A stretch of 64,000 nt of DNA from Muricomes sp049840515 (GTDB lineage: Bacteria > Bacillota > Clostridia > Lachnospirales > Lachnospiraceae). The DNA lies in NCBI GenBank assembly GCA_049840515.1, contig JASGKW010000009.1:62001-126000 (forward strand). The letters run 5' to 3'. Of the stretch, positions 8,996 through 17,888 are shown piece after piece. The notes beneath the pieces are model-generated. The model was not told the DNA's origin, did not search any database, and was given only the letters and a program-made list of their open reading frames with translations. Position 1 is the first letter of the stretch; each line of letters starts with the position of its first letter. The translations under genes and the position numbers were made by a program.

Positions 8996-10141
8996 ATGGC
9001 AAATCGAATTATGTTAAACGAAACCTCTTACCACGGTGCCGGCGCTATCGCGGAGATAGCCAGCGAAGCAAAGAATCGTCATTTTAAAAAGGCTTTCGTA
9101 TGCACTGACCCGGATTTAATCAAATTTGAAGTTGCAACCAAGGTTACAAAAGTACTTGATGATGCTGGCTTGGATTACACTGTATTTTCAGATATCAAAG
9201 CCAATCCCACCATTGAAAATGTAAAAAATGGCGTTGAGAGCTTTAAAGAATCCGGTGCCGACTACATTGTAGCCATCGGCGGCGGTTCTTCTATGGATAC
9301 CGCTAAGGCAATTGGTATTATCATCGCTAACCCGGAATTTGAAGATGTCAGAAGCTTAGAGGGCGTAGCTCCGACTAAAAACCCCTGCGTTCCTATCATT
9401 GCTGTGCCAACCACTGCCGGAACCGCCGCTGAGGTTACCATTAATTACGTAATCACCGATGTAGAAAAGCAGAGGAAGTTTGTTTGTGTTGATCCCCACG
9501 ATATGCCGATTGTGGCTGTTGTTGACCCGAATATGATGGCTACAATGCCCAATTCTCTGATAGCTGCCACAGGTATGGATGCCCTGACTCATGCTATTGA
9601 AGGATATACCACCAAAGGAGCATGGGAAATGACTGATATGTTCCATCTTAAGGCAATCGAACTAATCTCCAAATCCCTGCGCAGTGCTGTAAACCGTGAA
9701 GCGGATGGCCGTGAGGGTATGGCTTTAGCACAGTACATCGCCGGTATGGGCTTTTCTAATGTCGGCCTGGGTATTGCTCACTCAATGGCCCACACACTTG
9801 GTGCAGTGTATGATACCCCGCACGGTGTTGCCTGTGCCATGATGCTGCCCATCGTAATGGACTTTAACCAAGATGCCACCGGTGACAAATATCTTCACAT
9901 TGCCAAAGCCATGGGCGTAGCTGGTGCAGATAACATGTCAGAGGCTGAATACCGCGCTGTTGCTATCAATGCTGTGCGGACCCTCTCTAAGGATGTGGGT
10001 ATTCCTGAAAAACTTGAAGCATTAAAAGAAGATGACCTTGACTTCTTATCCGCTTCTGCTGCTGCCGATGCCTGCGCACCGGGCAACCCGAAAGATGCAA
10101 GCAAAGAAGAACTGGCAAATCTATTCCGAAAATTAATGTAA
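8996..10141 (+). CDS. fucO: Lactaldehyde reductase, iron-dependent group III alcohol dehydrogenase
   Basis: A 381-residue enzyme interconverting lactaldehyde and 1,2-propanediol with NAD(H). It closely follows E. coli FucO: 'MANRIMLNETSYHGAGA' at the start, the nucleotide-binding 'IGGGSSMDTAKAIG', then 'RSLEGV', 'VPTTAGTAAEVTINYVITD' and 'KFVCVDPHD'. The iron ligands lie in 'MDALTHAIEGY' and 'HSMAHTLGAVYDTPHG'. ATG 8996 follows AAGGAGAA; the upstream extension to 8951 is not coding. No fucose or rhamnose genes are nearby, so the aldehyde may come from another sugar or the enzyme may act on a related diol (inference). Confidence 0.93.
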   Translation: MANRIMLNETSYHGAGAIAEIASEAKNRHFKKAFVCTDPDLIKFEVATKVTKVLDDAGLDYTVFSDIKANPTIENVKNGVESFKESGADYIVAIGGGSSMDTAKAIGIIIANPEFEDVRSLEGVAPTKNPCVPIIAVPTTAGTAAEVTINYVITDVEKQRKFVCVDPHDMPIVAVVDPNMMATMPNSLIAATGMDALTHAIEGYTTKGAWEMTDMFHLKAIELISKSLRSAVNREADGREGMALAQYIAGMGFSNVGLGIAHSMAHTLGAVYDTPHGVACAMMLPIVMDFNQDATGDKYLHIAKAMGVAGADNMSEAEYRAVAINAVRTLSKDVGIPEKLEALKEDDLDFLSASAAADACAPGNPKDASKEELANLFRKLM

Positions 10142-10154
10142 TACACATTTATAT

Positions 10155-10190
10155 AAGAAACAGGAGAGGAACATTCCTCTCCTGTTTCTT
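10155..10190. terminator. Bidirectional terminator after fucO
   Basis: A 17-bp perfect inverted repeat (AAGAAACAGGAGAGGAA and its complement) separated by 2 bases. It lies 13 bases after the fucO stop and before the convergent HNH gene. Confidence 0.85.
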
Positions 10191-10202
10191 GATAATTAAC
10201 TG

Positions 10203-11323
10203 CTATTTCTCATAAATCCATTCCTTAAATCCCAAATTTTCGGCTGACTGATAAACTGGGTATATTACTTGTTCCAGATACCCGGAAAATTCTTGTTTCA
10301 TAAGCCCCCGCCTGTATAAATGTCTCAAAATTTCTTCACTATTAATATGCTCTTTCTGCAAGCATCAAACTCTTTATGTATCTTCTCAAATTTCCAAGTG
10401 GCCTGATATGCCTGATACTCTAGCAAACATAATTTAGGAAAATATACATCCCATTCAGGAAGAAGATTACTCTTACTGCTATTAGCACTTTTTATTGTAG
10501 GATTTAGATTCCAAAGTTCATCGTGAGCCACATAGGACCATGGTATGAAATGATCAATAGAAATATCTTTTGTATCTAACAACGTATCTGCATATATCTC
10601 TCTTAAAGGAGTGACTTCTATGATTGATTTCCAGTATTTCTTCACCTTTTCAAGCTTACGCTCCTGTGGTGGATAAAGTTTATTAATAATTCCCGGAACA
10701 CTTGGATTCCGCCTTTGCAGATAGGCCACTGTATTATATTTAATCCACCCACGTAAAATCTCCTGATTTTCTATTATGTATTTTCTCCAGCTATCCGTCA
10801 CTTCTATAACTGACTGCATACCTGATATCTGAATAAAATAATACATTAGATGTTTTTCTTGATTAATCTTTACCGCCAAGTTCTTCTCCGATGCATTCCA
10901 CGCTTTCCCTTTAATATTTTCTATAAACGGTGTCTGCAAACGATATGGTACATTCAATGTGAGCGTTCTCTTTTTCTTTTTTAGTTCCTTATCATCACAT
11001 CCCTTTAAAAAAGCAAGTATGTTTTCTTTTTTCTCGCTGGATTTCAAACCACTGAGCTGATAGATATAATGAATTAATACTTCTAATGTATCCGCTGGTC
11101 CAAGATTCAATTTATATTCCGATACCATGTACCAGGCATTTGCTATCATCTCATTTATTAAATCATCATAACAAATTCTTTCCTGGCCCTGACTAGTTAA
11201 GTCCACAATTGACTGAAACCAAAATAGTTTGTAACATTCACTCATATTATCAAATAAATGTGATAAATATGCAATTTCCAGCTGCTCATTCTGTGGCAAA
11301 GGCCATAGTGATTGATTAATCAT
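10203..11323 (-). pseudogene. HNH endonuclease domain protein, frameshifted near the 3' end
   Basis: The main frame (11323-10325) encodes an N-terminal helical region and a C-terminal HNH nuclease motif ('DISIDHFIPWSYVAHDELWNLNPTIKSANSSKS'; cut here: D-H-F-I-P-W, N-L, N-x3-K). The start at 11323 (MINQSLWPLP) has AAGGG upstream. Near 10353-10355 one missing A shifts the frame, and the true C-terminus continues as 'EHINSEEILRHLYRRGLMKQEF' in another frame to a stop at 10203. The domain combination is typical of stand-alone HNH proteins in Firmicutes, possibly involved in DNA defence or repair. It follows the AraC/ASCH pair on the same strand. Confidence 0.7.
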
Positions 11324-11372
11324 ATACCCATTCCCTTCTTTAAATCTTGTTTTCTTCAAAATCTTGTTTTCT

Positions 11373-11832
11373 TCAAAATTCTGATTTTTCATAATTATAT
11401 GGGATGCTTGTCCCCACAACAACATCCTCTATTTTTTCAACAATAAGCCAATCGTCCATATTCCCCTGATGTTCAAATTTAAGAGGTTCTATTTTTTCCA
11501 CATCATCAAATTCAACAAGACAGAGGCACTTTTTATGCCAGCGGATTTTCTGTTTATCGGTCAGATTTAACTTGGATTGATTGTCCGCAAGTGTCTTTGT
11601 AATTTCCTCATCTGTCAGTTTAACATAGTTATCCACTTGTTTTACTTTAGCTTTTGCCGTAATTTCTGCGCTGCCTTTTTCCATGAAATATAATTCTTCG
11701 TTCTCAAAAACTCTGCTGTGCGGGATTTTTCTGCCCGCCGCGCCGCGCACAACCATAGTCTTCTGGCCCGCCAATATCTTGTCCAGAACCTTTTCTCCTA
11801 CCTGCATTATCACAGTAAACTAAATGTACCAT
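11373..11832 (-). pseudogene. ASCH/PUA-like domain protein, frameshifted near its start
   Basis: The main frame (11373-11813) encodes a PUA-like protein of about 150 residues: 'GEKVLDKILAGQKTMVVRGAAGRKIPHSRV', then 'CLCLVEFDDVEKIEPL' and a C-terminal 'MDDWLIVEKIEDVVVG'. No ribosome binding site precedes its first ATG. The genuine start is ATG 11832 ('MVHLVYCDNAG'), preceded by GAGGAGG and placed 2 bases after the AraC stop. One extra base or two missing bases near 11799-11801 separate it from the rest. ASCH domains bind RNA or modified nucleosides; here the role is unknown. Tight coupling to the AraC gene suggests joint expression. Confidence 0.65.
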
Positions 11833-11834
11833 TG

Positions 11835-12698
11835 TTATTCCTCCTCTATAATCGGTATCCAAATTTGACTCAGATAGTCTTCAGCAAACGTATTTCCATC
11901 ACTATACCACTCTAATTCGGGACACTTTGCGTGTTGAAAGGGGTATTTTATGAGCCATTCCTCGTTTAAATATTTCCACCCTTTATGTATCGCCTGAGGT
12001 ACGGCCCCTCTGCAGTCAAAAACCGCCCATGTAACACCAGGAATGATTATTTCAATAAATTCCTGGGGCAATTCCTGCTCAGACATAACCATAACAGAAT
12101 ATTCGATTTCATTGGTCTGATTATCATAAGCACCTAACATTCCAAATAGCCCCTTCGGATTTCCTGTATCCATTGAAATCAGTTTAGAAAACACTCCATT
12201 CCGCTGACATTCATTCCAAAATTCAGGTATTTTTATATAATGCTGATTATCCTGGCATGATACTTTTATGCTTTTGCCTATCAGTCGAAAACTGTTTTTT
12301 TGCTCAAGTCTCCATGAATATTCCTGACTTTGGGAAATCTGCATTTTAGGGCTGACTTTCAATTCCATATCAGAGTTTCTGGCTTCTTTGGGAGAAACGC
12401 CATGGAATTGTTGAAATGCTTTGGTAAAGGATGTAGGGGAATCATATCCGTACTTATAGCTTATATCTATTACCCGCATGTTTGTGCTCTTTAAATCATA
12501 TCCGGCTAAAGTTAATTTGCGTGAGCGGACATATTCGGCAAAGCTGATGCCATTCATGTATGAGAACACTTTTTGAAAAAAGTCAAATGAACAGCCTGCA
12601 ATCTTTGAAATTTCTTTATTGTCAATGGGTTCTTCTTTTCGTTGTAAATGATTTTCAACATAATTGATAATTTCCTGTAATTTTTCGCTCCACTCCAT
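11835..12698 (-). CDS. AraC family regulator with GyrI-like effector domain
   Basis: A 287-residue regulator. Residues 5-105 form the AraC double helix-turn-helix ('NKEISKIAGCSFDFFQKVFSYMNG' and 'VIDISYKYGYDSPTSFTKAFQQFHGVSP'). Residues 130-287 form a GyrI-like (Rob C-terminal type) ligand-binding domain ('FRLIGKSIKV...FWNECQ'). Such proteins sense hydrophobic or cationic drugs and usually activate efflux or stress genes. The downstream ASCH gene starts 2 bases after its stop, so it is the most direct co-expressed partner. Confidence 0.88.
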   Translation of the reverse strand: MEWSEKLQEIINYVENHLQRKEEPIDNKEISKIAGCSFDFFQKVFSYMNGISFAEYVRSRKLTLAGYDLKSTNMRVIDISYKYGYDSPTSFTKAFQQFHGVSPKEARNSDMELKVSPKMQISQSQEYSWRLEQKNSFRLIGKSIKVSCQDNQHYIKIPEFWNECQRNGVFSKLISMDTGNPKGLFGMLGAYDNQTNEIEYSVMVMSEQELPQEFIEIIIPGVTWAVFDCRGAVPQAIHKGWKYLNEEWLIKYPFQHAKCPELEWYSDGNTFAEDYLSQIWIPIIEEE

Positions 12699-12849
12699 AT
12701 GATTTTATCCCCCTCACTTAGTGCTATTATTTTAACAGATATATCACAACATTTCATCTTATTTTAGGTACTGTGCGGATAGCATCATCATCTTATAAAC
12801 AGAAAAAGAATCCCGCAAGCGAAATTCTTTCCCATAAAATAAAACGCAA

Positions 12850-13963
12850 TTAAATTAATTCAAACACATCTGTATATTCCATTCCGAATCCTTCTGCGAC
12901 TTCTTTACATGTGAGTTTTCCATCGTAACAGTTTACACCTGCTGCAAGCAGTTTATCTTTCTGGACTGCTTCTTCCAGTCCATTATCGGCGATTGCCAGG
13001 CCCTGGCGGAGTGTTGCATTTGTCAGTGCCATTGTAGAAGTCTTAGAAACTGCCCCCGGCATATTGGCAACGCAATAGTGTACTACATCTTTTACTATAA
13101 ATGTTGGGTTGTCATGGTATGTGGCAACGGTTGTCTCACAACAGCCGCCCTGATCCACCGCCACATCTACAATAACACTGCCCTTTTTCATGCCGTCAAG
13201 GTAAACGTTCCTTAATCAGTTTTGGGGCTTTGGCACCTGGAATCAGCACACAGCCAATTACAAGGTCCGCTTCGTGGCACGCCCTTTCCAGCGCAGCATC
13301 TGTGCTGTACATTGTCTGAATCTTTGACCCGAAAATATCATCCAAATACGCCAGGCGCTCTAAATTGTTATCCGCAATTGTCACTCTCGCTCCCAGCCCT
13401 ACAGCCATTTTGCATGCATTTGTACCGACAGCACCTGCGCCTACAATCAATACATTTGCCTGTGCGACACCTGTCACACCACCTAATAACAGGCCCATGC
13501 CGCCCATTGTGCCTTCCAGACACCTTGCTCCGGCCTGAATACTCAGCCTGCCTGCCACCTCGCTCATAGGCTTCAACAGCGGAAGTCCGCCATTTCTGTC
13601 CCTTATTGTTTCATAGGCTACGGCTTTTGCCTTAACTTTCAAAAGAGCATCTGTCAGCTCTCTGTTTGCTGCAAGATGGAGATATGTGTATATAATCTGA
13701 TTTTCACGGATTAAATCATATTCTTCTTTCAAAGGTTCCTTCACCTTCACAATCATATCGCATTTTGCCCACACTTCTTCTGCTGTTTCTAAAATAACTG
13801 CCCCAGACGCCTGATACATTTCATCAGTAAAGGAAGCACCTTCACCGGCACATTTCTGGATATAAACCTCATGGCCATGACTCACATAGTCTTTTACATT
13901 TTCCGGAGTCAGGCCGACTCTGTACTCATACTTTTTAATTTCTTTGACACATCCCACTTTCAT
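12850..13963 (-). pseudogene. ald: Alanine dehydrogenase, frameshifted
   Basis: NAD-dependent alanine dehydrogenase (L-alanine to pyruvate and ammonia), full length about 371 residues when joined. The N-terminal part (13963-13196) has the family opening 'MKVGCVKEIKKYEYRVGLTPENV', the substrate loop 'LPLLKPMSEVAGRLS' and the NAD site 'VLIVGAGAVGTNA'. The C-terminal part (13191-12850) begins 'MKKGSVIVDVAVDQGGC' and ends 'DVFELI'. One surplus base at 13198-13206 puts a stop after 'LIKERLP'. Both halves are complete apart from this. The gene has AGG-type spacing upstream and is alone. Confidence 0.88.
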
Positions 13964-13990
13964 TTCCAGTGTAATCCTCCCAATTTTTCA

Positions 13991-14890
13991 TTAATCTTTC
14001 CATATGTCTTTCTTTTTTCCCAGTAATTCATAATAAAAAATATATTGCTGCATAATGCCTTCACAATTCTTATATCTCCGTTTGGGAAATCCTTTTGGAT
14101 AATGTTGTTTCAACGCCGTGTTGATATGTGTATCCACAGGAAATGCCTGCATTTGATGGAGCGCAAAAAGGCAGATACAGTCTGCAACTTTTTCTCCCAC
14201 ACCAAATAATTTCAGCAATTCTTCTTTTGCTTTTTTGTAAGACATTTTTCTTATTGTATCCAGAGACACTTCTCCCGATACTATACTTCTGGCTGTTCTG
14301 ACCACATATTTGCTCCTGTACCCGAGGTTACATTCTTTCAATGCATCCTCATCCAGTTCTGCCAGCACCTCAGGAGATGGGAAGGAATAATAAATATTTC
14401 CGTCCTGACTTTGTTTTTCTTCCCCATATGTTTCACAAATATTCTGTATGCATCTCCTGATACGCACAATATTATTCTGCTGAGATATAAGAAATGATAC
14501 AATCATCTCCCACAGGTCCTGGTTTAATATACGGATGCCCCGGCCGAACTGCGCCGCATTCATCAGATAGCTGTCCCGCGGGCTGATACATTTTCTATAT
14601 TCCTCATAGTCTGTATCAAAATCAAAATAATATTTCCAAAAATTTTCAAACTCTTCTTCTGCGCAGCGGAATGTACACTGATTTCCAATTTGGCTGACTT
14701 CCACATACTTATCCCCTGCTATTACAAAATATGTATTTTCATCCTTCTTCCCCATACGAAAGCACTGACCGGAATCGCAGATTTGGGAAATATCAAAATA
14801 TTCTATTGTTTTCTCAATCATCTCTTTTGTCCACACTCTATTTCTATTATATTTCACATTGTTTTGCCACAATATGTTCGCAACCCTCAT
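13991..14890 (-). CDS. 8-oxoguanine DNA glycosylase (OGG1 type)
   Basis: A 299-residue bifunctional glycosylase/lyase of the HhH-GPD superfamily. The N-terminal domain carries 'SGQCFRM'. The helix-hairpin-helix 'LLKLFGVGEKVADCICLFAL' precedes the catalytic aspartate in 'FPVDTHI'. The catalytic lysine is in 'LGYRSKYVVRTA'. It excises 8-oxoguanine opposite cytosine. The start at 14890 has AAAGGG close by; an internal ATG (MIEKTIEYF, 14824) is a possible alternative that matches bacterial homologues better. Its neighbours are unrelated to repair, though an endonuclease III gene lies 7 kb away. Confidence 0.9.
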   Translation of the reverse strand: MRVANILWQNNVKYNRNRVWTKEMIEKTIEYFDISQICDSGQCFRMGKKDENTYFVIAGDKYVEVSQIGNQCTFRCAEEEFENFWKYYFDFDTDYEEYRKCISPRDSYLMNAAQFGRGIRILNQDLWEMIVSFLISQQNNIVRIRRCIQNICETYGEEKQSQDGNIYYSFPSPEVLAELDEDALKECNLGYRSKYVVRTARSIVSGEVSLDTIRKMSYKKAKEELLKLFGVGEKVADCICLFALHQMQAFPVDTHINTALKQHYPKGFPKRRYKNCEGIMQQYIFYYELLGKKKDIWKD

Positions 14891-14932
14891 TATACCCTTT
14901 TGACCTTCAATCTGCCATCCCCTTTATTTGGA

Positions 14933-14962
14933 ACAAAAAAAGATGCAGCATCAAACTGCACC
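14933..14962 (-). terminator. Terminator of the 2-aminoethylphosphonate operon
   Basis: On the minus strand a 7-bp stem GGTGCAG/CTGCATC with a 7-base loop is followed by seven or more T. It lies 30 bases after the phnX stop. Confidence 0.8.
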
Positions 14963-14991
14963 TCTTCAACAAATCTCTTTTAATGTATTTT

Positions 14992-15756
14992 TTAACACGT
15001 CAGTATTCCGCGGATATCCTGTATTACATAGTCTGCTCCTGCTTCCATATAAATCCTTTTAACGCGTTCTCTCTGCTCTTCTTTTTCCTCAGCAGAGAGT
15101 GCCTCATACTCTTCTTCTGTCAGTCCCATCACGGAACTTCCCTCTATAACTCCTATTGTGGTAAGGCCTGCATTTTTTCCCTCTTTGATGTCCGCCACTG
15201 TATCTCCCACTTTTATTGCCGCTTTTACCGAAGACACAGAGAGCTGTCTCAGATTTTCAAAAATCATATATGGATAAGGTCTGCCTTTATTTTCGCACTC
15301 GCTTGGTGTCACGCAGTAATCCGGCTTGTACCCTGCCGACTCTGCCTTTGGTGCCACGATATCCATCATTTCCCTTGTATAGCCTGTGGTTGAACCTATT
15401 TTTATGCCTTTGCTTCTAAGCTGCTGAACGGTCTCCAATACAAATGGTTTTGGCTCTGCAAACTGATGCAGTATTTTCATAATAGCAGCTTCACTTGCCC
15501 TGTATACCTTATCCACATCTTTGTTTTCCCAGCCCTGACCATAAATATTGAGCCACTCCTGCTGAATTCTCGGCATCTCCATCATCGTTTTAATATGATC
15601 CCATTTCAGCATTCCCATGGGCTGCCTTACTTCTTCCAGGGTAGGTGTAATACCAAATTTTTTAAATCCCTCTATAAATGCCTGAACCGGCGCAAAACTT
15701 CCATAATCGACGGTTGTCCCCGCCCAGTCGAAAATAACTGCTTCTATATTATTCAT
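14992..15756 (-). CDS. phnX: Phosphonoacetaldehyde hydrolase
   Basis: A 254-residue HAD-family enzyme cleaving phosphonoacetaldehyde to acetaldehyde and phosphate. It has the nucleophile loop 'VIFDWAGTTVDYGS' (Asp 10), the Schiff-base lysine in 'GMLKWDHIK' and motif 'KVGDTVADIKEGKNAGL'. Its start overlaps the phnW stop (ATGA), so the two are translationally coupled. It is the last gene of the operon and the second catabolic step after PhnW. Confidence 0.95.
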   Translation of the reverse strand: MNNIEAVIFDWAGTTVDYGSFAPVQAFIEGFKKFGITPTLEEVRQPMGMLKWDHIKTMMEMPRIQQEWLNIYGQGWENKDVDKVYRASEAAIMKILHQFAEPKPFVLETVQQLRSKGIKIGSTTGYTREMMDIVAPKAESAGYKPDYCVTPSECENKGRPYPYMIFENLRQLSVSSVKAAIKVGDTVADIKEGKNAGLTTIGVIEGSSVMGLTEEEYEALSAEEKEEQRERVKRIYMEAGADYVIQDIRGILTC

Positions 15757-16865
15757 GCGATTTGACCACTCCTTTGTATTGTTGAAAAAAACTCTTGGAA
15801 AATATGGCTTAACTTTTCAATGTCTTCCCTATATATTTCACCAATATTTCCAATCCGGAACGTATCAGCCTCTGTTACCTTACCTGGGTAAATAGCGTAA
15901 CCCCTGTCTTTGACAAATTCGTACATTTCCTGAAAGGAAAATGCACACTTTTCAGGGTAAAGGAAGGTTGTGATAACCGGTCCCTGATGGGTTCCGTCAA
16001 TATAAGGTCTGATACCCATTTTTTTCATTTCTTCTACTAAAAACTTTTGGTTTTCTCTATATCTTTTAGCTCTCGCCACAATACCGCCTTCCTCTTCCAG
16101 TTCATCCATGGCTTTTGCAAAAGCAAGTACTACATGGGTCGGGGAGGTGAAGCGCCATTTCCCATCCTTATCCATTGATGCCCACTGGTCATACAAATCC
16201 AAGGAAAGGCTTCTGGCTTTCCCCTTACTTTCCTGCAATTTCTCTTTTTTACAGATAATGAAAGAGAACCCCGGCACTCCCTGAATACATTTATTGGCAC
16301 TGCTGATTACGAAGTCTATTCCCAGGTTTTCCACATGGATATCCACGCCCCCAAAGCTGGACATGGCATCGACAATCCATGTTTTCCCCGCCTCTTTTAC
16401 TACTTTCCCCACAGCTTCGATATTATTTAAAATTCCTGATGTTGTCTCCAGATGTACCATTGCCACATGGGTAATATCTTTATCCTGTACCAAAATTTCT
16501 TTGACTCTCTGGGGGGAGGGAACTTCAGAATAGGGGAAGTTTTCCACCCGGTAATTTAATTTGCCGTGCTCTGCTATATCTCCCATGCGTTCTCCATAAG
16601 CGCCGTTTGCGAGGATTAACAGTTTATCGTTCTCCCCCACCACGCTGGTCAGCACAGATTCTACGCCAAAACTTCCGCTCCCCTGCATCAGCACCGCCGT
16701 ATACTCATTTTCAGAGACGTGTGCCAATTCTAAAAGTCTTTTGCGGATATTCTGTGTAATCAATTTGTAATCGTCATCCCATGTACAGTGGTCAAACAGC
16801 ATTTCTCTCTTAACGGTGTCTGTTGTTGTGAGAGGCCCCGGGGTTAATAATTTATAATTTTTCAT
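15753..16865 (-). CDS. phnW: 2-aminoethylphosphonate:pyruvate aminotransferase
   Basis: A 370-residue class V PLP aminotransferase converting 2-aminoethylphosphonate and pyruvate to phosphonoacetaldehyde and alanine. Typical segments are 'LLTPGPLTTTDTVKREMLFDHCTWDDD', given here as the family opening in parts (LLTPGPLTTT, then HCTWD), 'GSGSFGVESV', 'DAMSSFGGV' and the PLP lysine in 'SSANKCIQGVPG'. The length is normal. It overlaps phnX by 4 bases and follows the binding-protein gene by 15 bases. Confidence 0.95.
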   Translation of the reverse strand: MKNYKLLTPGPLTTTDTVKREMLFDHCTWDDDYKLITQNIRKRLLELAHVSENEYTAVLMQGSGSFGVESVLTSVVGENDKLLILANGAYGERMGDIAEHGKLNYRVENFPYSEVPSPQRVKEILVQDKDITHVAMVHLETTSGILNNIEAVGKVVKEAGKTWIVDAMSSFGGVDIHVENLGIDFVISSANKCIQGVPGFSFIICKKEKLQESKGKARSLSLDLYDQWASMDKDGKWRFTSPTHVVLAFAKAMDELEEEGGIVARAKRYRENQKFLVEEMKKMGIRPYIDGTHQGPVITTFLYPEKCAFSFQEMYEFVKDRGYAIYPGKVTEADTFRIGNIGEIYREDIEKLSHIFQEFFSTIQRSGQIA

Positions 16866-16880
16866 GAATCGTTTTCCTTC

Positions 16881-17888
16881 CTATTTACATTCTTCTGAGA
16901 GTTCTTGATGCTTTTTCAGCAATTCAGCAGTCAATGGTTCTGCAAATGTTTTTGGATTTCCTGATATTTTTTCTGAATCAGCTTTCTCCCCCTCGTACAG
17001 CGGAATCGGATATGTAGCAAGCAGTTCACTTCTGCCGTCTTTGATGATGCACTCCGCCATTTCCATAGCCAGCGGGTTTGTATTGTCAGCTTTGTCCACC
17101 ACTGCTACCGATTCTGTCAACACGAAATTTCCCTCTGCCGGGTCTACATAATCTATGGGAAGACCGTCTGCTTTATCTGCAACCGCCTGATGTCTCAAAC
17201 CAAATCCAACTGCCACTTCCCCTGCACGCACCTTTTTAATAGGGCCGGAGCCGGAATCTTCAATATGGTCTCCTGCATTTTTATAAATGCCAGTTAAAAT
17301 TTCTTTTGTTTCATCCTCTCCATACTCACTAATCAATGCCTGAATCAAAAGCCATGCTGTAGAAGACCCTTTGATATCAGTCACAGAGAGAAACCCTGCA
17401 TATTCAGGATTTGCCAAATCTTTAATTGATTTTGGCATGGGAAGTTTGTTTGCTTTTATCTCCTCTGTATTTACAATAATTGCGCCTTCCTGAGCTGTAA
17501 TCGGTGTATAGTAAGAAGGGTAGGAATCCACAGCCTTTGTGTCAAAACTCAAGTCCAAAAACATATGATTCTTTTCCTCGGCACTGTCCAGATAAAAAGA
17601 GCTCATAGTTACCAAATCAGCCTCTATATTAGTTCCCTCAGCCATGAGTTTTCCTCCAAGCTCTGATGTCCCAAAACTCTGAAGAATATATTTGCCTTTA
17701 TACCCATTGTTGTCCAGCGCATTTTTCATAGCCGTAATAGCCTCATCATCCGCATTGGAATAAATCACAACCTCTTTCCCTTTACCACCGGATGAATCAG
17801 CGGAAGAGCCGCATCCTGTCAGGGCGCTGAATCCTATGCAGCCCGCTAATATAACCGTAAAAATCTTTTTTAAATTATTAAATTTCAT
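16881..17888 (-). CDS. phnS: 2-aminoethylphosphonate ABC transporter, substrate-binding lipoprotein
   Basis: A 335-residue extracellular binding protein of the iron/phosphonate periplasmic type. A signal peptide with lipobox 'LTGC' gives Cys 26 or so as the lipidation site. The 'VVIYSNADDEAITAMKNALD' opening and 'LSVTDIKGSSTAWLLIQAL' are typical of the PhnS2-type family in the second 2-aminoethylphosphonate import class. Its start overlaps the permease stop by 4 bases. Assignment of substrate rests on the phnWX neighbours. Confidence 0.88.
   Translation of the reverse strand: MKFNNLKKIFTVILAGCIGFSALTGCGSSADSSGGKGKEVVIYSNADDEAITAMKNALDNNGYKGKYILQSFGTSELGGKLMAEGTNIEADLVTMSSFYLDSAEEKNHMFLDLSFDTKAVDSYPSYYTPITAQEGAIIVNTEEIKANKLPMPKSIKDLANPEYAGFLSVTDIKGSSTAWLLIQALISEYGEDETKEILTGIYKNAGDHIEDSGSGPIKKVRAGEVAVGFGLRHQAVADKADGLPIDYVDPAEGNFVLTESVAVVDKADNTNPLAMEMAECIIKDGRSELLATYPIPLYEGEKADSEKISGNPKTFAEPLTAELLKKHQELSEECK

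Noticed and set aside
13196..13210. Programmed frameshift in ald
   Set aside because: No slippery heptamer or downstream pseudoknot is apparent; alanine dehydrogenase is not known to use recoding.
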